64,000 nt of DNA from Lentimicrobiaceae bacterium (GCA_018661505.1 JABJIE010000026.1:62001-126000); one strand, 5' to 3'. Positions 1 through 10,544 are shown, counted from the first letter of the stretch. The notes: generated by a model from the sequence alone, not told the origin. Numbers and translations are program-made.

Positions 1-1002
1 GTAACAGGCATATCGGGATATATTGGTCAGCATTGCGCTGCTGAACTATTAAAAAAAGGATATTCTGTAAGAGGCTCCGTTAGAAATTTATCTAAAAAAG
101 ATGAAGTTATTAATGGTTTAAAAAATGAAGTTGACCCTAAAGAAAATTTAGAGTTTTGTGAGTTAAACCTATTGAAGGATGAGGGTTGGGGAGAAGCAAT
201 GGAAGGATGTGATTTTGTATTACATGTTGCATCACCTTTTATAATAAAGGTGCCAAAGGATGAAAATGAATTAATTAAACCTGCTGTTGATGGAACATTA
301 AGAGCACTTAAGGCTGCTAAAAAAGCTGGAATAAAACGTGTTGTCCTAACCTCTTCTATGGTTGCGATGATGGGAGATAGCAATGATTCAATAAATATTA
401 ATGAAGATACGTGGACTAATGTTGATGCAAAAAATACAACTGCCTACTCTAAAAGTAAAACCATGGCTGAAAAAGCCGCATGGAATTTTATAAAAAATCA
501 AAAAGGAGATATTCCTTTGGAGCTGGTAGTAATTAATCCAGGTCCCGTATATGGGCCAACATTTTCTGGTAATTTATCAGGGGAATCCATGACTACCTTT
601 GCCAAAATGATCACTGGTAAAATGCCTATGCTACCACAGGCTGCTATCAACATGTCAGATGTTAGAGATATTGCCGAGATTCATGTACAGGCCATGGAAA
701 ACAAAAAAGCAAGTGGTAATAGGTATATAGTAGCTACGGAGAAACCTATATCTTTTAAAGATATTGCTTCCATCTTAAAAAATAATGGTTTTAAGAAAGC
801 AAGTACAAATACCGCTCCTAATTTTTTAATTAGGTTCATGGCAAATTTCAATGACGAGATGAAAGGAATGTTGCCTTTTGTGGGATATACTTATTCTGGG
901 GATATAAACGAGACTAAGAAAACATTTAATTGGATGCCGATTCCCATAGAAAAGACAGTACTAGATACTGCTGAGTCTGTTAAAAAAGCATTGAATAAAT
1001 AA
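1..1002 (+). CDS. NAD-dependent epimerase/dehydratase, dihydroflavonol-4-reductase-like SDR (5'-truncated by window edge)
   Basis: Frame 1 is open from base 1: VTGISGYIGQHCAAELLKKGYSVRGSVRN... (Rossmann TGxxGYIG-type motif), then the listed ORF with YSKSKTMAEKAAW (YxxxK) and NPGPVYGP. Confidence 0.85.
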   Translation, partial: VTGISGYIGQHCAAELLKKGYSVRGSVRNLSKKDEVINGLKNEVDPKENLEFCELNLLKDEGWGEAMEGCDFVLHVASPFIIKVPKDENELIKPAVDGTLRALKAAKKAGIKRVVLTSSMVAMMGDSNDSININEDTWTNVDAKNTTAYSKSKTMAEKAAWNFIKNQKGDIPLELVVINPGPVYGPTFSGNLSGESMTTFAKMITGKMPMLPQAAINMSDVRDIAEIHVQAMENKKASGNRYIVATEKPISFKDIASILKNNGFKKASTNTAPNFLIRFMANFNDEMKGMLPFVGYTYSGDINETKKTFNWMPIPIEKTVLDTAESVKKALNK

Positions 1003-1073
1003 ATTCATATTTCTATTGTGTATAGATCTGGTTATTGAATTCTTTCTAACTTTACTTTATCAAAAAACCATTT

Positions 1074-1958
1074 GTGGATTTAAGTAAAAGCATACTCCAG
1101 AGGATTGATAAAATTAATGGTATAGATCTTTACCTAAAAAGAGATGACCTTATACACAAAGATGTTTCAGGTAATAAATGGAGAAAGCTTAAAGAACATA
1201 TAAGGCTTGCTCTAGAAAAAAACATTGATACGATAGAAACCTTCGGGGGGGCATATGCAAACTTGCTTCCTTCAGTAGCAGCTACTGGAAAAATATATGG
1301 AGTAAAAACAATTGCCACAGTTAGAGGAGAAGAAATTGCTAATCCAACAATTGATTATTGTCGTAAACTTGGAATGGAGCTACGTTTTGTAAGCAGAGCT
1401 AGATACAAAGAAATCGCACGAAACTTGAGGGAGGTGGTAATTAAGGGAAAAACTCTTATTGTTCCCGAAGGTGGTGCATCAAAGTATGGTGTAATTGGTT
1501 GTGAAGATATCGTAAATGAAATAGACATGGATTTTGATATTATTACAGTTGATGCAGGAACTGGAGCCACAGCAGCTGGTATGTTAAGAGCGCTTAAGAA
1601 ACATCAGAAATTAGTCGTAATTCCAGTTTTAAAAGGAGAATTCATGAAGGTTGAAATCAAAAGGTTATACGAAGATACTTATGGCAAAACCTGTCCCGAT
1701 AATTATGATGTGATTGAGGATTATCATTTTGGTGGCTTTGTTAAATGGAACCTAGATCTCATTGAGTTCATAAATTTATTTAGAAATAAATATGGAGTTC
1801 AGCTAGATCCTATATATACTGGAAAACAACTTTACGGAGTTATTAACCTTATGGAAAATGGATATTTTAAAGGCATGAATAATATTGTGTCTGTTCACAC
1901 TGGCGGCCTTCAAGGAATTTCTGGATTTGAACAAAGGTTTGGTGTAAAGTGCTCATAA
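1074..1958 (+). CDS. PLP-dependent D-cysteine desulfhydrase / ACC deaminase family
   Basis: GTG start; LYLKRDDLIHKDVSGNKWRKL PLP-lysine region, TVDAGTGATAAGML phosphate-binding motif. Confidence 0.8.
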   Translation: MDLSKSILQRIDKINGIDLYLKRDDLIHKDVSGNKWRKLKEHIRLALEKNIDTIETFGGAYANLLPSVAATGKIYGVKTIATVRGEEIANPTIDYCRKLGMELRFVSRARYKEIARNLREVVIKGKTLIVPEGGASKYGVIGCEDIVNEIDMDFDIITVDAGTGATAAGMLRALKKHQKLVVIPVLKGEFMKVEIKRLYEDTYGKTCPDNYDVIEDYHFGGFVKWNLDLIEFINLFRNKYGVQLDPIYTGKQLYGVINLMENGYFKGMNNIVSVHTGGLQGISGFEQRFGVKCS

Positions 1959-2332
1959 ACTATTAAAATAAAAAATTCACATAGTTTTTGCAGAATATAT
2001 CTGAGTTTAACAAATTACAATGTTGTTATTGATTTTCTAATCTCCTGCTATGTATTTTGCACATTATGTAATAACCAATTGTAAGGGAAATAAAAATTAA
2101 GTTTAAAATTGTTATATAGTTCATTTCAAATGGATTTTTATTAACCTGTAGAGACTCTGTCGGACTTTCAGGTATCCAATCTAAATATAGAAAGGAATAG
2201 TCCAAAAATAAGGTAAGATGTCAAATATTAATTGATCAATACGTTAGGTCTGATCAGAGCATACTGATGATACTTTTCCTTTTAGTGGTTGGTCTTGTAT
2301 CAATGTTTAATTCTTTTGTTAGAGAAAAGCAA

Positions 2333-3253
2333 CTACCCTTGTTTCGAGTAATGAAGTGCTATTTTAGCCGCTAAATCAGCGTTATTTTGAATTAACTTAA
2401 TGTTGGCATCCAAACTCTTTCCCTCCGTAATTTCACTCACTTTTGAGAGCAAGAATGGTGTTATGTTCTTTCCCGTTATGTTCTCTTTATCGGCTTCAAT
2501 AATGGCCTGGTTAATAGCCTCATTCATAATACTTGATTCAAGCTCAAAGGCAACTGGAATTGGGTTGGCAACTAGGACACCACCGTCAACACCTAAGTTC
2601 CATTTGGTCTTTAATATTGCAGCAATCTCGAGTGCTGAATCAATCTTGTAATCAACATCAAAGCCTGACTCTGATGAATAAAAGGCTGGCAATTCAGATG
2701 TTTTATACCCAATAACAGGAACGCCTTTCGTTTCTAGATACTCCAGCGTTAGACCTATATCCAAAATTGCTTTAGCTCCAGCGCACACGACACAGACATT
2801 TGTATTAGACAGTTCCTCGAGGTCAGCTGATATGTCTAATGTTTTTTCAGCTCCCCTGTGAACACCTCCAATTCCTCCAGTGGCAAATACAGCTATCTCT
2901 GCAAGGTTTGCGATGATCATTGTTGCGGCAACGGTCGTTGATCCAGACTGCTTTTGAGAGACCGTGATTGCAAGGTCTCTTCGTGAAACCTTTCTGACAT
3001 CATCATTGGTCGCCAAATACACAATCTCTTGGTGAGTAAGGCCTACCTTTAACCTACCATTAATAATAGCAATTGTTGCTGGTATAGCTTTATTAGAGCG
3101 CACTGTCTCTTCAACCATTATAGCGGTCTCAATATTCTTAGGATAAGGCATCCCATGAGAAATAATAGTAGACTCAAGCGCGACAATGGGATCCCCATTT
3201 TTAATCGCTTCTTGCACATTTGGGTGGATATCAAGATAATCACTAAATTTCAT
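2333..3253 (-). CDS. psuG: pseudouridine-5'-phosphate glycosidase
   Basis: ALESTIISHGMPYPKNIETA and FATGGIGGVHRGAE motifs; overlaps the upstream PfkB kinase by 4 nt. Confidence 0.93.
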   Translation of the reverse strand: MKFSDYLDIHPNVQEAIKNGDPIVALESTIISHGMPYPKNIETAIMVEETVRSNKAIPATIAIINGRLKVGLTHQEIVYLATNDDVRKVSRRDLAITVSQKQSGSTTVAATMIIANLAEIAVFATGGIGGVHRGAEKTLDISADLEELSNTNVCVVCAGAKAILDIGLTLEYLETKGVPVIGYKTSELPAFYSSESGFDVDYKIDSALEIAAILKTKWNLGVDGGVLVANPIPVAFELESSIMNEAINQAIIEADKENITGKNITPFLLSKVSEITEGKSLDANIKLIQNNADLAAKIALHYSKQG

Positions 3254-4191
3254 TGCATTTCATCATTTAATAGTAATTTAATATTATGCTCCGACAGATT
3301 CTCACTTATCGTATTTTTACTTTGTAAAGCTATTACTGCAGCAGCAGAGGCAAACTTTGCTGTCTCTTCTATGCTTGAATGATTTAAAAAACCATAAACA
3401 ACTCCAGCGGTGAAGGCATCTCCTGCTCCGTTGGCACTTTTTATATTGACCCCATGATGTAAATAATGCCCATAGTCCTTGCCGTCAAGGTAAAAAACAC
3501 CCTCATCTCCAAGTGTAATGAAAATTTGCTTACAACCTTTATCAAATATGTTTTGAGCAGCATTAAGCATAGTCTCATCATCTATAATTGAAATACCCGA
3601 GATAAGCTCAGCTTCAAGTTTATTAGGCTTAATTGTATGAAATTTCCCAATTATATGCAGAACTTTAGAAGTTTTAGCAAAGGAAACTGGATCTAAAAAC
3701 AAAGGTATATGGCTGTAGTGCTCAACAACATGCTCAATCACCTTGACTGGTATGTTTGTATCTATAACAATCACACTGCAAAGATCTAGAACATCTTTCC
3801 AGTTCATTATGTCTTGAATCGTCATTTCATCAATAATCCGCATATCGGAGATAGAAGCTAGCATATCGTTATTGTCATCAAGCAATGATAAATATTGGCT
3901 AGTTGGGAGAGTGCTGTGTTCTATTAATAATGAAGTGTCAACATTTGCCATCTTTGTTTTATTGATTACAAAATCACCAAGAGCGTCATTTCCTACATAG
4001 GAGAGTATCTTTGAATCAATTGAAATTCTTGCCATATTTTCAGCAATATTTCTTCCAACGCCGCCAGCTGACATTTCAATCTCGCCTGGATTTGAATCAT
4101 TTAAAACCAGGGGCGCATCTGAGGAGCCTTGCAGATCTATATTTAAACCTCCAATGACACAAACATACGGTTTTGTTGTATCTATATCCAT
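3250..4191 (-). CDS. psuK: PfkB-family carbohydrate kinase, probable pseudouridine kinase
   Basis: VIGGLNIDLQG...SAGGVGRNIAENMAR and NGAGDAFTAGVVYG PfkB signature; coupled to psuG. Confidence 0.88.
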   Translation of the reverse strand: MDIDTTKPYVCVIGGLNIDLQGSSDAPLVLNDSNPGEIEMSAGGVGRNIAENMARISIDSKILSYVGNDALGDFVINKTKMANVDTSLLIEHSTLPTSQYLSLLDDNNDMLASISDMRIIDEMTIQDIMNWKDVLDLCSVIVIDTNIPVKVIEHVVEHYSHIPLFLDPVSFAKTSKVLHIIGKFHTIKPNKLEAELISGISIIDDETMLNAAQNIFDKGCKQIFITLGDEGVFYLDGKDYGHYLHHGVNIKSANGAGDAFTAGVVYGFLNHSSIEETAKFASAAAVIALQSKNTISENLSEHNIKLLLNDEMQ

Positions 4192-4325
4192 TCAGATTTA
4201 CTTATTGTTTCTGCAGATACAAAGACTCTGGTTAACGATGAAAGCACAAACCCCATGGCAAGGCCCGAAAATAATTCCCAGGTCATTCCAAAAAATGATC
4301 TAAATAGTTCTGATAAAAATTCCAT
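4182..4325 (-). pseudogene. 47-aa hydrophobic small ORF resembling the N-terminus of a YraQ/DUF318-type permease; overlaps the psuK start
   Basis: Manual translation: MEFLSELFRSFFGMTWELFSGLAMGFVLSSLTRVFVSAETISKSEWI*. Not in the supplied ORF track (<60 aa). Could be a remnant or a small membrane protein. Confidence 0.45.
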
Positions 4326-4372
4326 TATTAAATATTAAGCTCCTGCACTAAAGTTAGCGCAATTTTTTTAAA

Positions 4373-4732
4373 TTATATTTTTTTGAACTTTTTAACCGTT
4401 AATTTATGCTCAACATTACCTGTATGCTTAATGTTTTTGGGCTCAAAAAGCATTATCCAAACCTCTTGCTCTGCAATGGGTTTGTGATCAACGCCTTTGG
4501 GAACGATAATCATTTCGCCTTCATTTAGCTCAACTTCTTTATCTCTAAACTCTATAATTAGTTTTCCTTTTATGATATAAAAAAGTTCATCTTCATTTTT
4601 GTGATTGTGCCAAACAAATTCTCCTTCTATCTTTGCTACTTTTACTTGCTGACCATTTAACTCTCCAATTATTCTCGGGTTCCAATGATCATCAATCAAA
4701 TTAAGTTTTTCCCTTACGTTTATTGATTCCAT
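4373..4732 (-). CDS. cupin-domain protein
   Basis: WHNHKNEDELFYIIKGKLIIEFRDKEVELNEGEMIIVPKGVDHKP cupin motifs. Confidence 0.88.
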   Translation of the reverse strand: MESINVREKLNLIDDHWNPRIIGELNGQQVKVAKIEGEFVWHNHKNEDELFYIIKGKLIIEFRDKEVELNEGEMIIVPKGVDHKPIAEQEVWIMLFEPKNIKHTGNVEHKLTVKKFKKI

Positions 4733-4877
4733 TTATCTATTAATTATCGTTTTTTAACACCAAACGAATAATATTAAAGCATTGCTTAAAAAGTAAAATT
4801 ACCATGCAGGTGTAAATATAGTAAATAAGAATAAAGAGCCTTTGGACTAAAACATTACAAATAATGAATAGGCATTA

Positions 4878-5429
4878 CTATTTAAGCCACATTGGTTTTT
4901 TCTTAATAATAGTATTATATGTCTCACAATCTTCAGCATGGGCACCGTGCAGGTATCCAGTACTTAACAAAAATTCCTTTGTAATTTCTCCACCCGTAAA
5001 CTTAAATGTTATCTTGAATAGTTTTACCCATTGCTCTATGGTTAATGGGTGATTTTTGTCTAACCAGTTTTTAAATGAGCCAAATGCATTTTGTAGTTCT
5101 ACTATTCTTTTAGCATTATTTATTGTAGCATCTATTTTTAATCTATTTCGAATTATTCCTGGGTTTGAAAGCAGTCTTTTTATATCAATATCTTCGTACT
5201 TGGCAACAACCTCAACATTAAAGTTAGAATATGCTTTTCGAAAGTTGTCTTGCTTATTTAGAATTGTTGTCCATGATAAACCGGCCTGATTTATTTCCAA
5301 AGTTAAACGGCAAAACAATTCATCATCCGAATCAATTGGAAATCCATATTGTGTATCGTGGTAAATTCTATGAATATTATCATTTTGCAAAGAAGCAACA
5401 TGCTCACAATAAGAACTTGGTTTTTCCAT
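4878..5429 (-). CDS. tag: DNA-3-methyladenine glycosylase I
   Basis: YHDTQYGFPIDSDDELFCRLTLEINQAGLSWTTILNK is typical of Tag. Confidence 0.85.
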   Translation of the reverse strand: MEKPSSYCEHVASLQNDNIHRIYHDTQYGFPIDSDDELFCRLTLEINQAGLSWTTILNKQDNFRKAYSNFNVEVVAKYEDIDIKRLLSNPGIIRNRLKIDATINNAKRIVELQNAFGSFKNWLDKNHPLTIEQWVKLFKITFKFTGGEITKEFLLSTGYLHGAHAEDCETYNTIIKKKPMWLK

Positions 5430-5451
5430 TCGATAAATCTATTTTTTCTAA

Positions 5452-5910
5452 TTAATTTTTTAGCAATATATAGCCATTTAAAGATGTGGCGATTAATAGC
5501 CAGAGGAGATATGGAAGTATTAAAACAGATTTCAATTTAAGTTCAGGCCAATGCATAAAAAGGAAGACTCCAATAAGTATGGTAAGCGTGCTAATTATAA
5601 CCAGTCCTAGTAAAACATTGTGGTAATAAAAGAAAGCCGGATTCCAAGCAATATTTAATACCCACTGAATTATAAATAGAGTAATCAGAAGGTTTTTATT
5701 TTCAGCAACTGGCCATAAATATGCTAAATAAATACTAAAGCAAATCATAATTGTAGTCCAGGCGAACCCAAAAACCCAACCAGGTGGAGTCCACGGAGCC
5801 TTTGTCAAGCTCACATACCAATCAGATGGAACTCCTTTGCCAGTAAAAAAGCTTCCCAAAGCAAGTGCCCCAAAATTAATTGCTAAGAATATTATAAGTC
5901 TAAGAGTCAT
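5452..5910 (-). CDS. TspO/MBR family membrane protein
   Basis: Trp-rich W..PGWVFGFAWTTIMI...YLW and W.LNIAWNPAFF motifs, five-TM pattern. Confidence 0.9.
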   Translation of the reverse strand: MTLRLIIFLAINFGALALGSFFTGKGVPSDWYVSLTKAPWTPPGWVFGFAWTTIMICFSIYLAYLWPVAENKNLLITLFIIQWVLNIAWNPAFFYYHNVLLGLVIISTLTILIGVFLFMHWPELKLKSVLILPYLLWLLIATSLNGYILLKN

Positions 5911-5964
5911 ATTTTCAGTTTCATATATTTAAATTAAGCATAAAAATAATTTTATTCCCCTAGA

Positions 5965-6762
5965 TTATTTAGCTGCTAATATTGAATAAACCATTGGTAT
6001 TTTATTATCTAGGTGTTTTATTCGAAATTTATTGGATTCAATTTTTTTTGTCTTATCAAAACAATCATATGGTGAGTAATCATATTCCTTTAATTCTTCT
6101 AATTTAAGTCCGTTTTTAATTAAACTGTTTACTACTTCACTCATGCTATGATTCCACGTTACATATTCTTGAGTTATATCAGCAGTTTTATCTGCATAGG
6201 TGCCAATCTCCGTTTCTACTATTGGTCCTGAATTAAAATAACTATAATCAATTTTATCAAAACCATCATTAAACATCCAAACTACAGGATGAAACTCAAC
6301 AAATATAAATTTACCATCTAATTTGAGGTATCTAGAAATGATATTTGCCCATTTATTTAAATCTGGAAGCCACCCAATTACGCCATAGCTTGTGAAAATA
6401 ATATCAAATTGCTTATCTAGGTGGTTTGGTAAGTCATATATGTTACAACATATAAAATTTACTTTTGAATCTTCATCCTTTGCAATTCTTTTTGCATGCT
6501 CGATTGCCTTATCTGATATGTCAATTCCTGTAACATCAGCTCCAAGCCTACCTAGTGAAATAGTATCTTGTCCAAAGTGACATTGCAAATGCAAAATTGA
6601 TTTCCCTTCAAGGTTACCAAGCATGTCTAATTCAATAGATTTCAAGGATGTTTTGCCATTTTGGAAACCATCGAGGTCATAAAATTCAGATTTTATATGT
6701 ACATCTGTTCTATTATTCCATGAATGACGATTTATTTCCAAATATTCATCTTCTATTACCAT
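5965..6762 (-). CDS. class I SAM-dependent methyltransferase
   Basis: ILHLQCHFGQDTISLGRLGADVTGIDISDKAIEHA motif I/II. Confidence 0.88.
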   Translation of the reverse strand: MVIEDEYLEINRHSWNNRTDVHIKSEFYDLDGFQNGKTSLKSIELDMLGNLEGKSILHLQCHFGQDTISLGRLGADVTGIDISDKAIEHAKRIAKDEDSKVNFICCNIYDLPNHLDKQFDIIFTSYGVIGWLPDLNKWANIISRYLKLDGKFIFVEFHPVVWMFNDGFDKIDYSYFNSGPIVETEIGTYADKTADITQEYVTWNHSMSEVVNSLIKNGLKLEELKEYDYSPYDCFDKTKKIESNKFRIKHLDNKIPMVYSILAAK

Positions 6763-6816
6763 TTTAGATATAATTAGCTTGCTTTACTCTGTGGTTTGAA
6801 TTCGAAATTATCCTTT

Positions 6817-7368
6817 TTACTTTATTTCCATGTCAAATGCTTGTTCATGCTGCAAAGATATGTCCGTATGATGATGAACCAGCCTCCATATTCCATCTTC
6901 TAAGTGAAAAATATTTGTGGCTCTATGATTTACATTTACAAGTTTTCCATCAGGTCCAACATTTGTTCCTTGTTCAACACAGGTAACATATCCAACATCA
7001 TTACCAGCAAATACATTCATATTGGCACATACAATTTTGCCTCCTAATTTCATTTCGGATACTTCTTTGAAATTTTTACCAATTTCATCCCAACCTTTTA
7101 AGTATCCTCCAAAAGGTCCCATGAAAGTAATTGAATCAGAATGTGACCAAAGTTTATTCAATGGTTCAAAATTGCCCATAAACATTTCGTTTAGTCCGGC
7201 ATAAAGTTTATCATTAGCTTCAATAATTTCTTCAGTTCTCATATTTTTAGTTTTTAAATTTTTCATTGATTGTATCTTGTTATCGCAGGAATTAACAGAT
7301 ATAATAGTAGCGATAACCAATATTGATAATGACAAGTATAATAAATTTTTCATAATATATTTATTCAA
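6817..7368 (-). CDS. SnoaL/DUF4440-like NTF2-fold protein with N-terminal signal
   Basis: Signal-like N-terminus, then NTF2-like core (WSHSDSITFMGPFGGYLKGWDEIGKNF...IWRLVHHHTD). Confidence 0.75.
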   Translation of the reverse strand: MNKYIMKNLLYLSLSILVIATIISVNSCDNKIQSMKNLKTKNMRTEEIIEANDKLYAGLNEMFMGNFEPLNKLWSHSDSITFMGPFGGYLKGWDEIGKNFKEVSEMKLGGKIVCANMNVFAGNDVGYVTCVEQGTNVGPDGKLVNVNHRATNIFHLEDGIWRLVHHHTDISLQHEQAFDMEIK

Positions 7369-7410
7369 TATTTTAATCTAATTATCACATAATTATTATA
7401 AAAATAACCG

Positions 7411-7824
7411 CTACAAAACAAGTTCTGCTGATCCTTTGGCATATGTAAAAGAATCAGACCAATAATTAGTCCATCTAAGTTTTCTGTCTATACCCCTTTC
7501 AATAATCCATTGCTCACCCACTTCACTTACTATTCTATTACCATTTTCTTTAATTGTTGCCTCCCAGTGAACAATTCCATTTACCTGTACGCGTTCTGGA
7601 TTTTCTGAAAGAACTTTAATTGATAAATCACCCACCCATTCATGTACTTCATCGCAAAGTGAACGATGTAATTCTTGATGTGCCTCAAGTTTTAGCCATA
7701 ATCCATTGGGAGCAAGAACTCCCGGATTCACAAATAAATATTCGGCTTTTGAACCATGAACACCACTTTTGACAATTTTCCAAAAGTCATGCCCTAGATT
7801 TTTAATTTCATTTTCAGTAATCAT
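7411..7824 (-). CDS. NTF2-like/SnoaL domain protein
   Basis: Size and pattern typical of NTF2-like proteins (NGIVHWEATIKENGNRIVSEVGEQWIIE). Confidence 0.5.
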   Translation of the reverse strand: MITENEIKNLGHDFWKIVKSGVHGSKAEYLFVNPGVLAPNGLWLKLEAHQELHRSLCDEVHEWVGDLSIKVLSENPERVQVNGIVHWEATIKENGNRIVSEVGEQWIIERGIDRKLRWTNYWSDSFTYAKGSAELVL

Positions 7825-7951
7825 AGCTTTAGTTTTTGAGATTTATGTAAATCACTTATTTCTTGAATGTAATCAAAATTATTTGATTACGAATGAGTTT
7901 CAAATAAATCAACACTTCTATTTATCCATATATTTATTCAGTTTTAATTTC

Positions 7952-9226
7952 TCATTTTCGCTTTTTATGTCTGTCTTTATAATTTGATGAATGTGATTTT
8001 TTTTTATTTTTTGCGGCAAAATATTCTTGCTTTCTTTGTGCTTTCTGCTTTTCAAACACTTTCTTTTCCTCGGCCGTCATTGGATTGTCAGTTTGAGGAT
8101 AAGGATGTTCATTAATAACCTCAATTTTCTTGTTTATTAGTTTTTCAATGTCTTTTATATAAGAGTTTTCTTCGGGCTCACAAATAGATATGGATACACC
8201 TTCATCTCCAGCCCTACCTGATCGTCCAATCCTATGAACATAGGTTTCAGCTATATTTGGGATATCATAATTGATAACATACCTCAATTTATCGATGTCA
8301 ATTCCTCGTGCTGCAATATCAGTGGCAACTAAAACACTTATTTCTCCACTTTTAAATTGCTTTAGCGCTTTTTGTCTTTGATTTTGTGCTTTGTCACCAT
8401 GTATGGCTGCTGTTTTGATTTTCTGTTTCTTTAGATTACGAACTATTTTGTCAGCACCATGCTTAGTTCTGGAAAATAACAGTACTTGATTAATTTTATG
8501 ATGCTTAAGAATATGAAAGAGTAAATCTTTCTTGTTCAACCTGTTGGTGTAGTAGAGATACTGATTTATGGTTTCAGCAGTGGAAGAAACAGGGCTTACT
8601 TCAACTTTAGTAGGATTTTTTAGAATTTTCTTTGATAGATCAACAATATTATTTGGCATTGTTGCTGAAAAGAATAGAGACTGTCGGTTGTGTGGTAACT
8701 TTGAAATTATCTTTCGAATATCATGAATAAATCCCATGTCTAGCATTCTATCAGCTTCGTCTAAAACGAAATATTCAATATCTTTCAGTTTAATAAAACC
8801 CTGGTCCATAAGGTCCAAAAGTCTCCCGGGCGTGGCAACAAGAATATTAACTCCTCTGCGCAGTGCTTGGGTTTGAGCACTCTGATTAACACCTCCAAAA
8901 ATAACTGTATTTTTTATTCGTGTATGTTTACCATAGGTTGAAAAACTCTCTCCTATTTGAATAGCCAATTCACGAGTAGGGGTTATAATGAGTGCATTTA
9001 TTTTGAGTGGGCTGTTGTTATGTTTGCGATTATGAAATAAGTGCTGCAATATTGGAATGGCAAAAGCTGCTGTTTTACCTGTACCAGTTTGTGCACTTCC
9101 TAAAACATCTTTTCTATTTAGTATAAGAGGAATTGCTTTCTCCTGTATCGATGTAGGCACAGAATATTTTTCTTCATTTAGAGCCTTTAAAATTGGCTCA
9201 ATAATTCCTAAATCTTTAAATTTCAT
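7952..9226 (-). CDS. rhlE: DEAD-box ATP-dependent RNA helicase, RhlE type
   Basis: AQTGTGKTAAF, TPTRELAIQ, VLDEADRML, SAT, HRIGRSGRAG motifs; basic Lys-rich C-terminus. Confidence 0.93.
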   Translation of the reverse strand: MKFKDLGIIEPILKALNEEKYSVPTSIQEKAIPLILNRKDVLGSAQTGTGKTAAFAIPILQHLFHNRKHNNSPLKINALIITPTRELAIQIGESFSTYGKHTRIKNTVIFGGVNQSAQTQALRRGVNILVATPGRLLDLMDQGFIKLKDIEYFVLDEADRMLDMGFIHDIRKIISKLPHNRQSLFFSATMPNNIVDLSKKILKNPTKVEVSPVSSTAETINQYLYYTNRLNKKDLLFHILKHHKINQVLLFSRTKHGADKIVRNLKKQKIKTAAIHGDKAQNQRQKALKQFKSGEISVLVATDIAARGIDIDKLRYVINYDIPNIAETYVHRIGRSGRAGDEGVSISICEPEENSYIKDIEKLINKKIEVINEHPYPQTDNPMTAEEKKVFEKQKAQRKQEYFAAKNKKKSHSSNYKDRHKKRK

Positions 9227-9343
9227 TCATTAATTTTTTTAATTTACTATCAATTGATAAGTGGCGCAGTAATGACATTTAAGTTAGAAGGAATGAAATT
9301 ACATTAAACCAAATTTTAAAGCGGCAATATACAAAATGCAAAT

Positions 9344-9376
9344 AAAAAAGCGATTTGAGTTTTCACCCAAACCGCC
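9344..9376 (-). terminator. intrinsic terminator downstream of the DUF1254/DUF1214 gene
   Basis: Minus strand GCGGUUUGGG-UGAAAA-CUCAAAUCGC-UUUUUU: 10-bp stem including G-U pairs, followed by a U-run. Confidence 0.75.
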
Positions 9377-9503
9377 ATTGAATATAATTTTATAAAAGCT
9401 ATGGTTAAAGCTTTAAAATTAATTTGTCATAACTATAACATAAGTAATATTCAGAAAACAAATAAAATAATTCCCAAGTTTTAACTTATATTTTAACCTG
9501 ATA

Positions 9504-10544
9504 TTATTTAACTTTTGTGATTAGTTTAGTTGGGTCATAGCCTTCTTCATTTGAGCTAACCTGTTTACTTGGTCCATAATGACGCATTAATACATTAAAT
9601 TTTCCAGTAGTGTTGCCTTCAACAATAGGAATATTATTTGGTTTTCCATCACATCCAAAATGCAAAGTAATTGTTCCATCTTTGTTTATAACAGGATTCA
9701 TCTCACTAGATATGTTAGCTATATCATTAAATATTCTGCCATTACCATTATATACTGTAGCAGACCAGAAATATTTATCCTTAGGGTCAGGAAAAGTTAC
9801 TTCATAACAACCATCAGCAGGAAAATATTTACTTGTTTGATATACATTATCTTGTACCATAGCACCTCCCCAGCCTCCAGCTGCGCCTACATAATTCATG
9901 TAGGGAGTTTGACCACTTTCAGGATTTCCATATGCTTTTGATTGATCATAACCATTAGAAAAAGCAATGTTACCAATATTTTCAACAGCACGGAAAGATT
10001 CCATATCCCAGTTTTTAACTTTGAATGGTTTGCCACTTCCTGCTTCAATAATTAAGTTTTCTCTTATATCGCCTTCTAGTGCACGAACAATCACAAAAGC
10101 ATAATCCGTTTTCGCTGTGATTTTGTGTCTTCCATCCCCATAAATCATAGGTTGTGTTTCATGATTTTCATCAACAACTTGTATCGTAACATATTTATCA
10201 GTCTTTGGAATTGTAATGTAAACGTCGCCACCCGACATATCAATCACAGCCCCAGAATAGGGGGTATCTCTATTCATTCGAACAACAAATTGTTCATCTG
10301 GGTTACTACTTGGTATTGGCATTGTAACAAATTGGTTTACCCCTCCTGCCATATTTGAAATTGCACCTAATCTCATATTACTATATGCTTGTGCAAAATT
10401 TTCTTGGGTGACATTGATTGGAGACATTTCATTTTTTTCTATCTCAACATTTGAATCTCCGGATTCTTTTTTAGTGTCTATATCGCATGATATAATCAAT
10501 CCGATAATGAGAGTTATAGATAATAAAAGGTTTAATTTTTTCAT
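9504..10544 (-). CDS. DUF1254/DUF1214 domain lipoprotein
   Basis: Lipobox-like IIGLIISCD; VRMNRDTPYSGAVIDMSGGDVYITIP...; YFWSATVYNG typical of DUF1254/1214. Confidence 0.8.
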   Translation of the reverse strand: MKKLNLLLSITLIIGLIISCDIDTKKESGDSNVEIEKNEMSPINVTQENFAQAYSNMRLGAISNMAGGVNQFVTMPIPSSNPDEQFVVRMNRDTPYSGAVIDMSGGDVYITIPKTDKYVTIQVVDENHETQPMIYGDGRHKITAKTDYAFVIVRALEGDIRENLIIEAGSGKPFKVKNWDMESFRAVENIGNIAFSNGYDQSKAYGNPESGQTPYMNYVGAAGGWGGAMVQDNVYQTSKYFPADGCYEVTFPDPKDKYFWSATVYNGNGRIFNDIANISSEMNPVINKDGTITLHFGCDGKPNNIPIVEGNTTGKFNVLMRHYGPSKQVSSNEEGYDPTKLITKVK

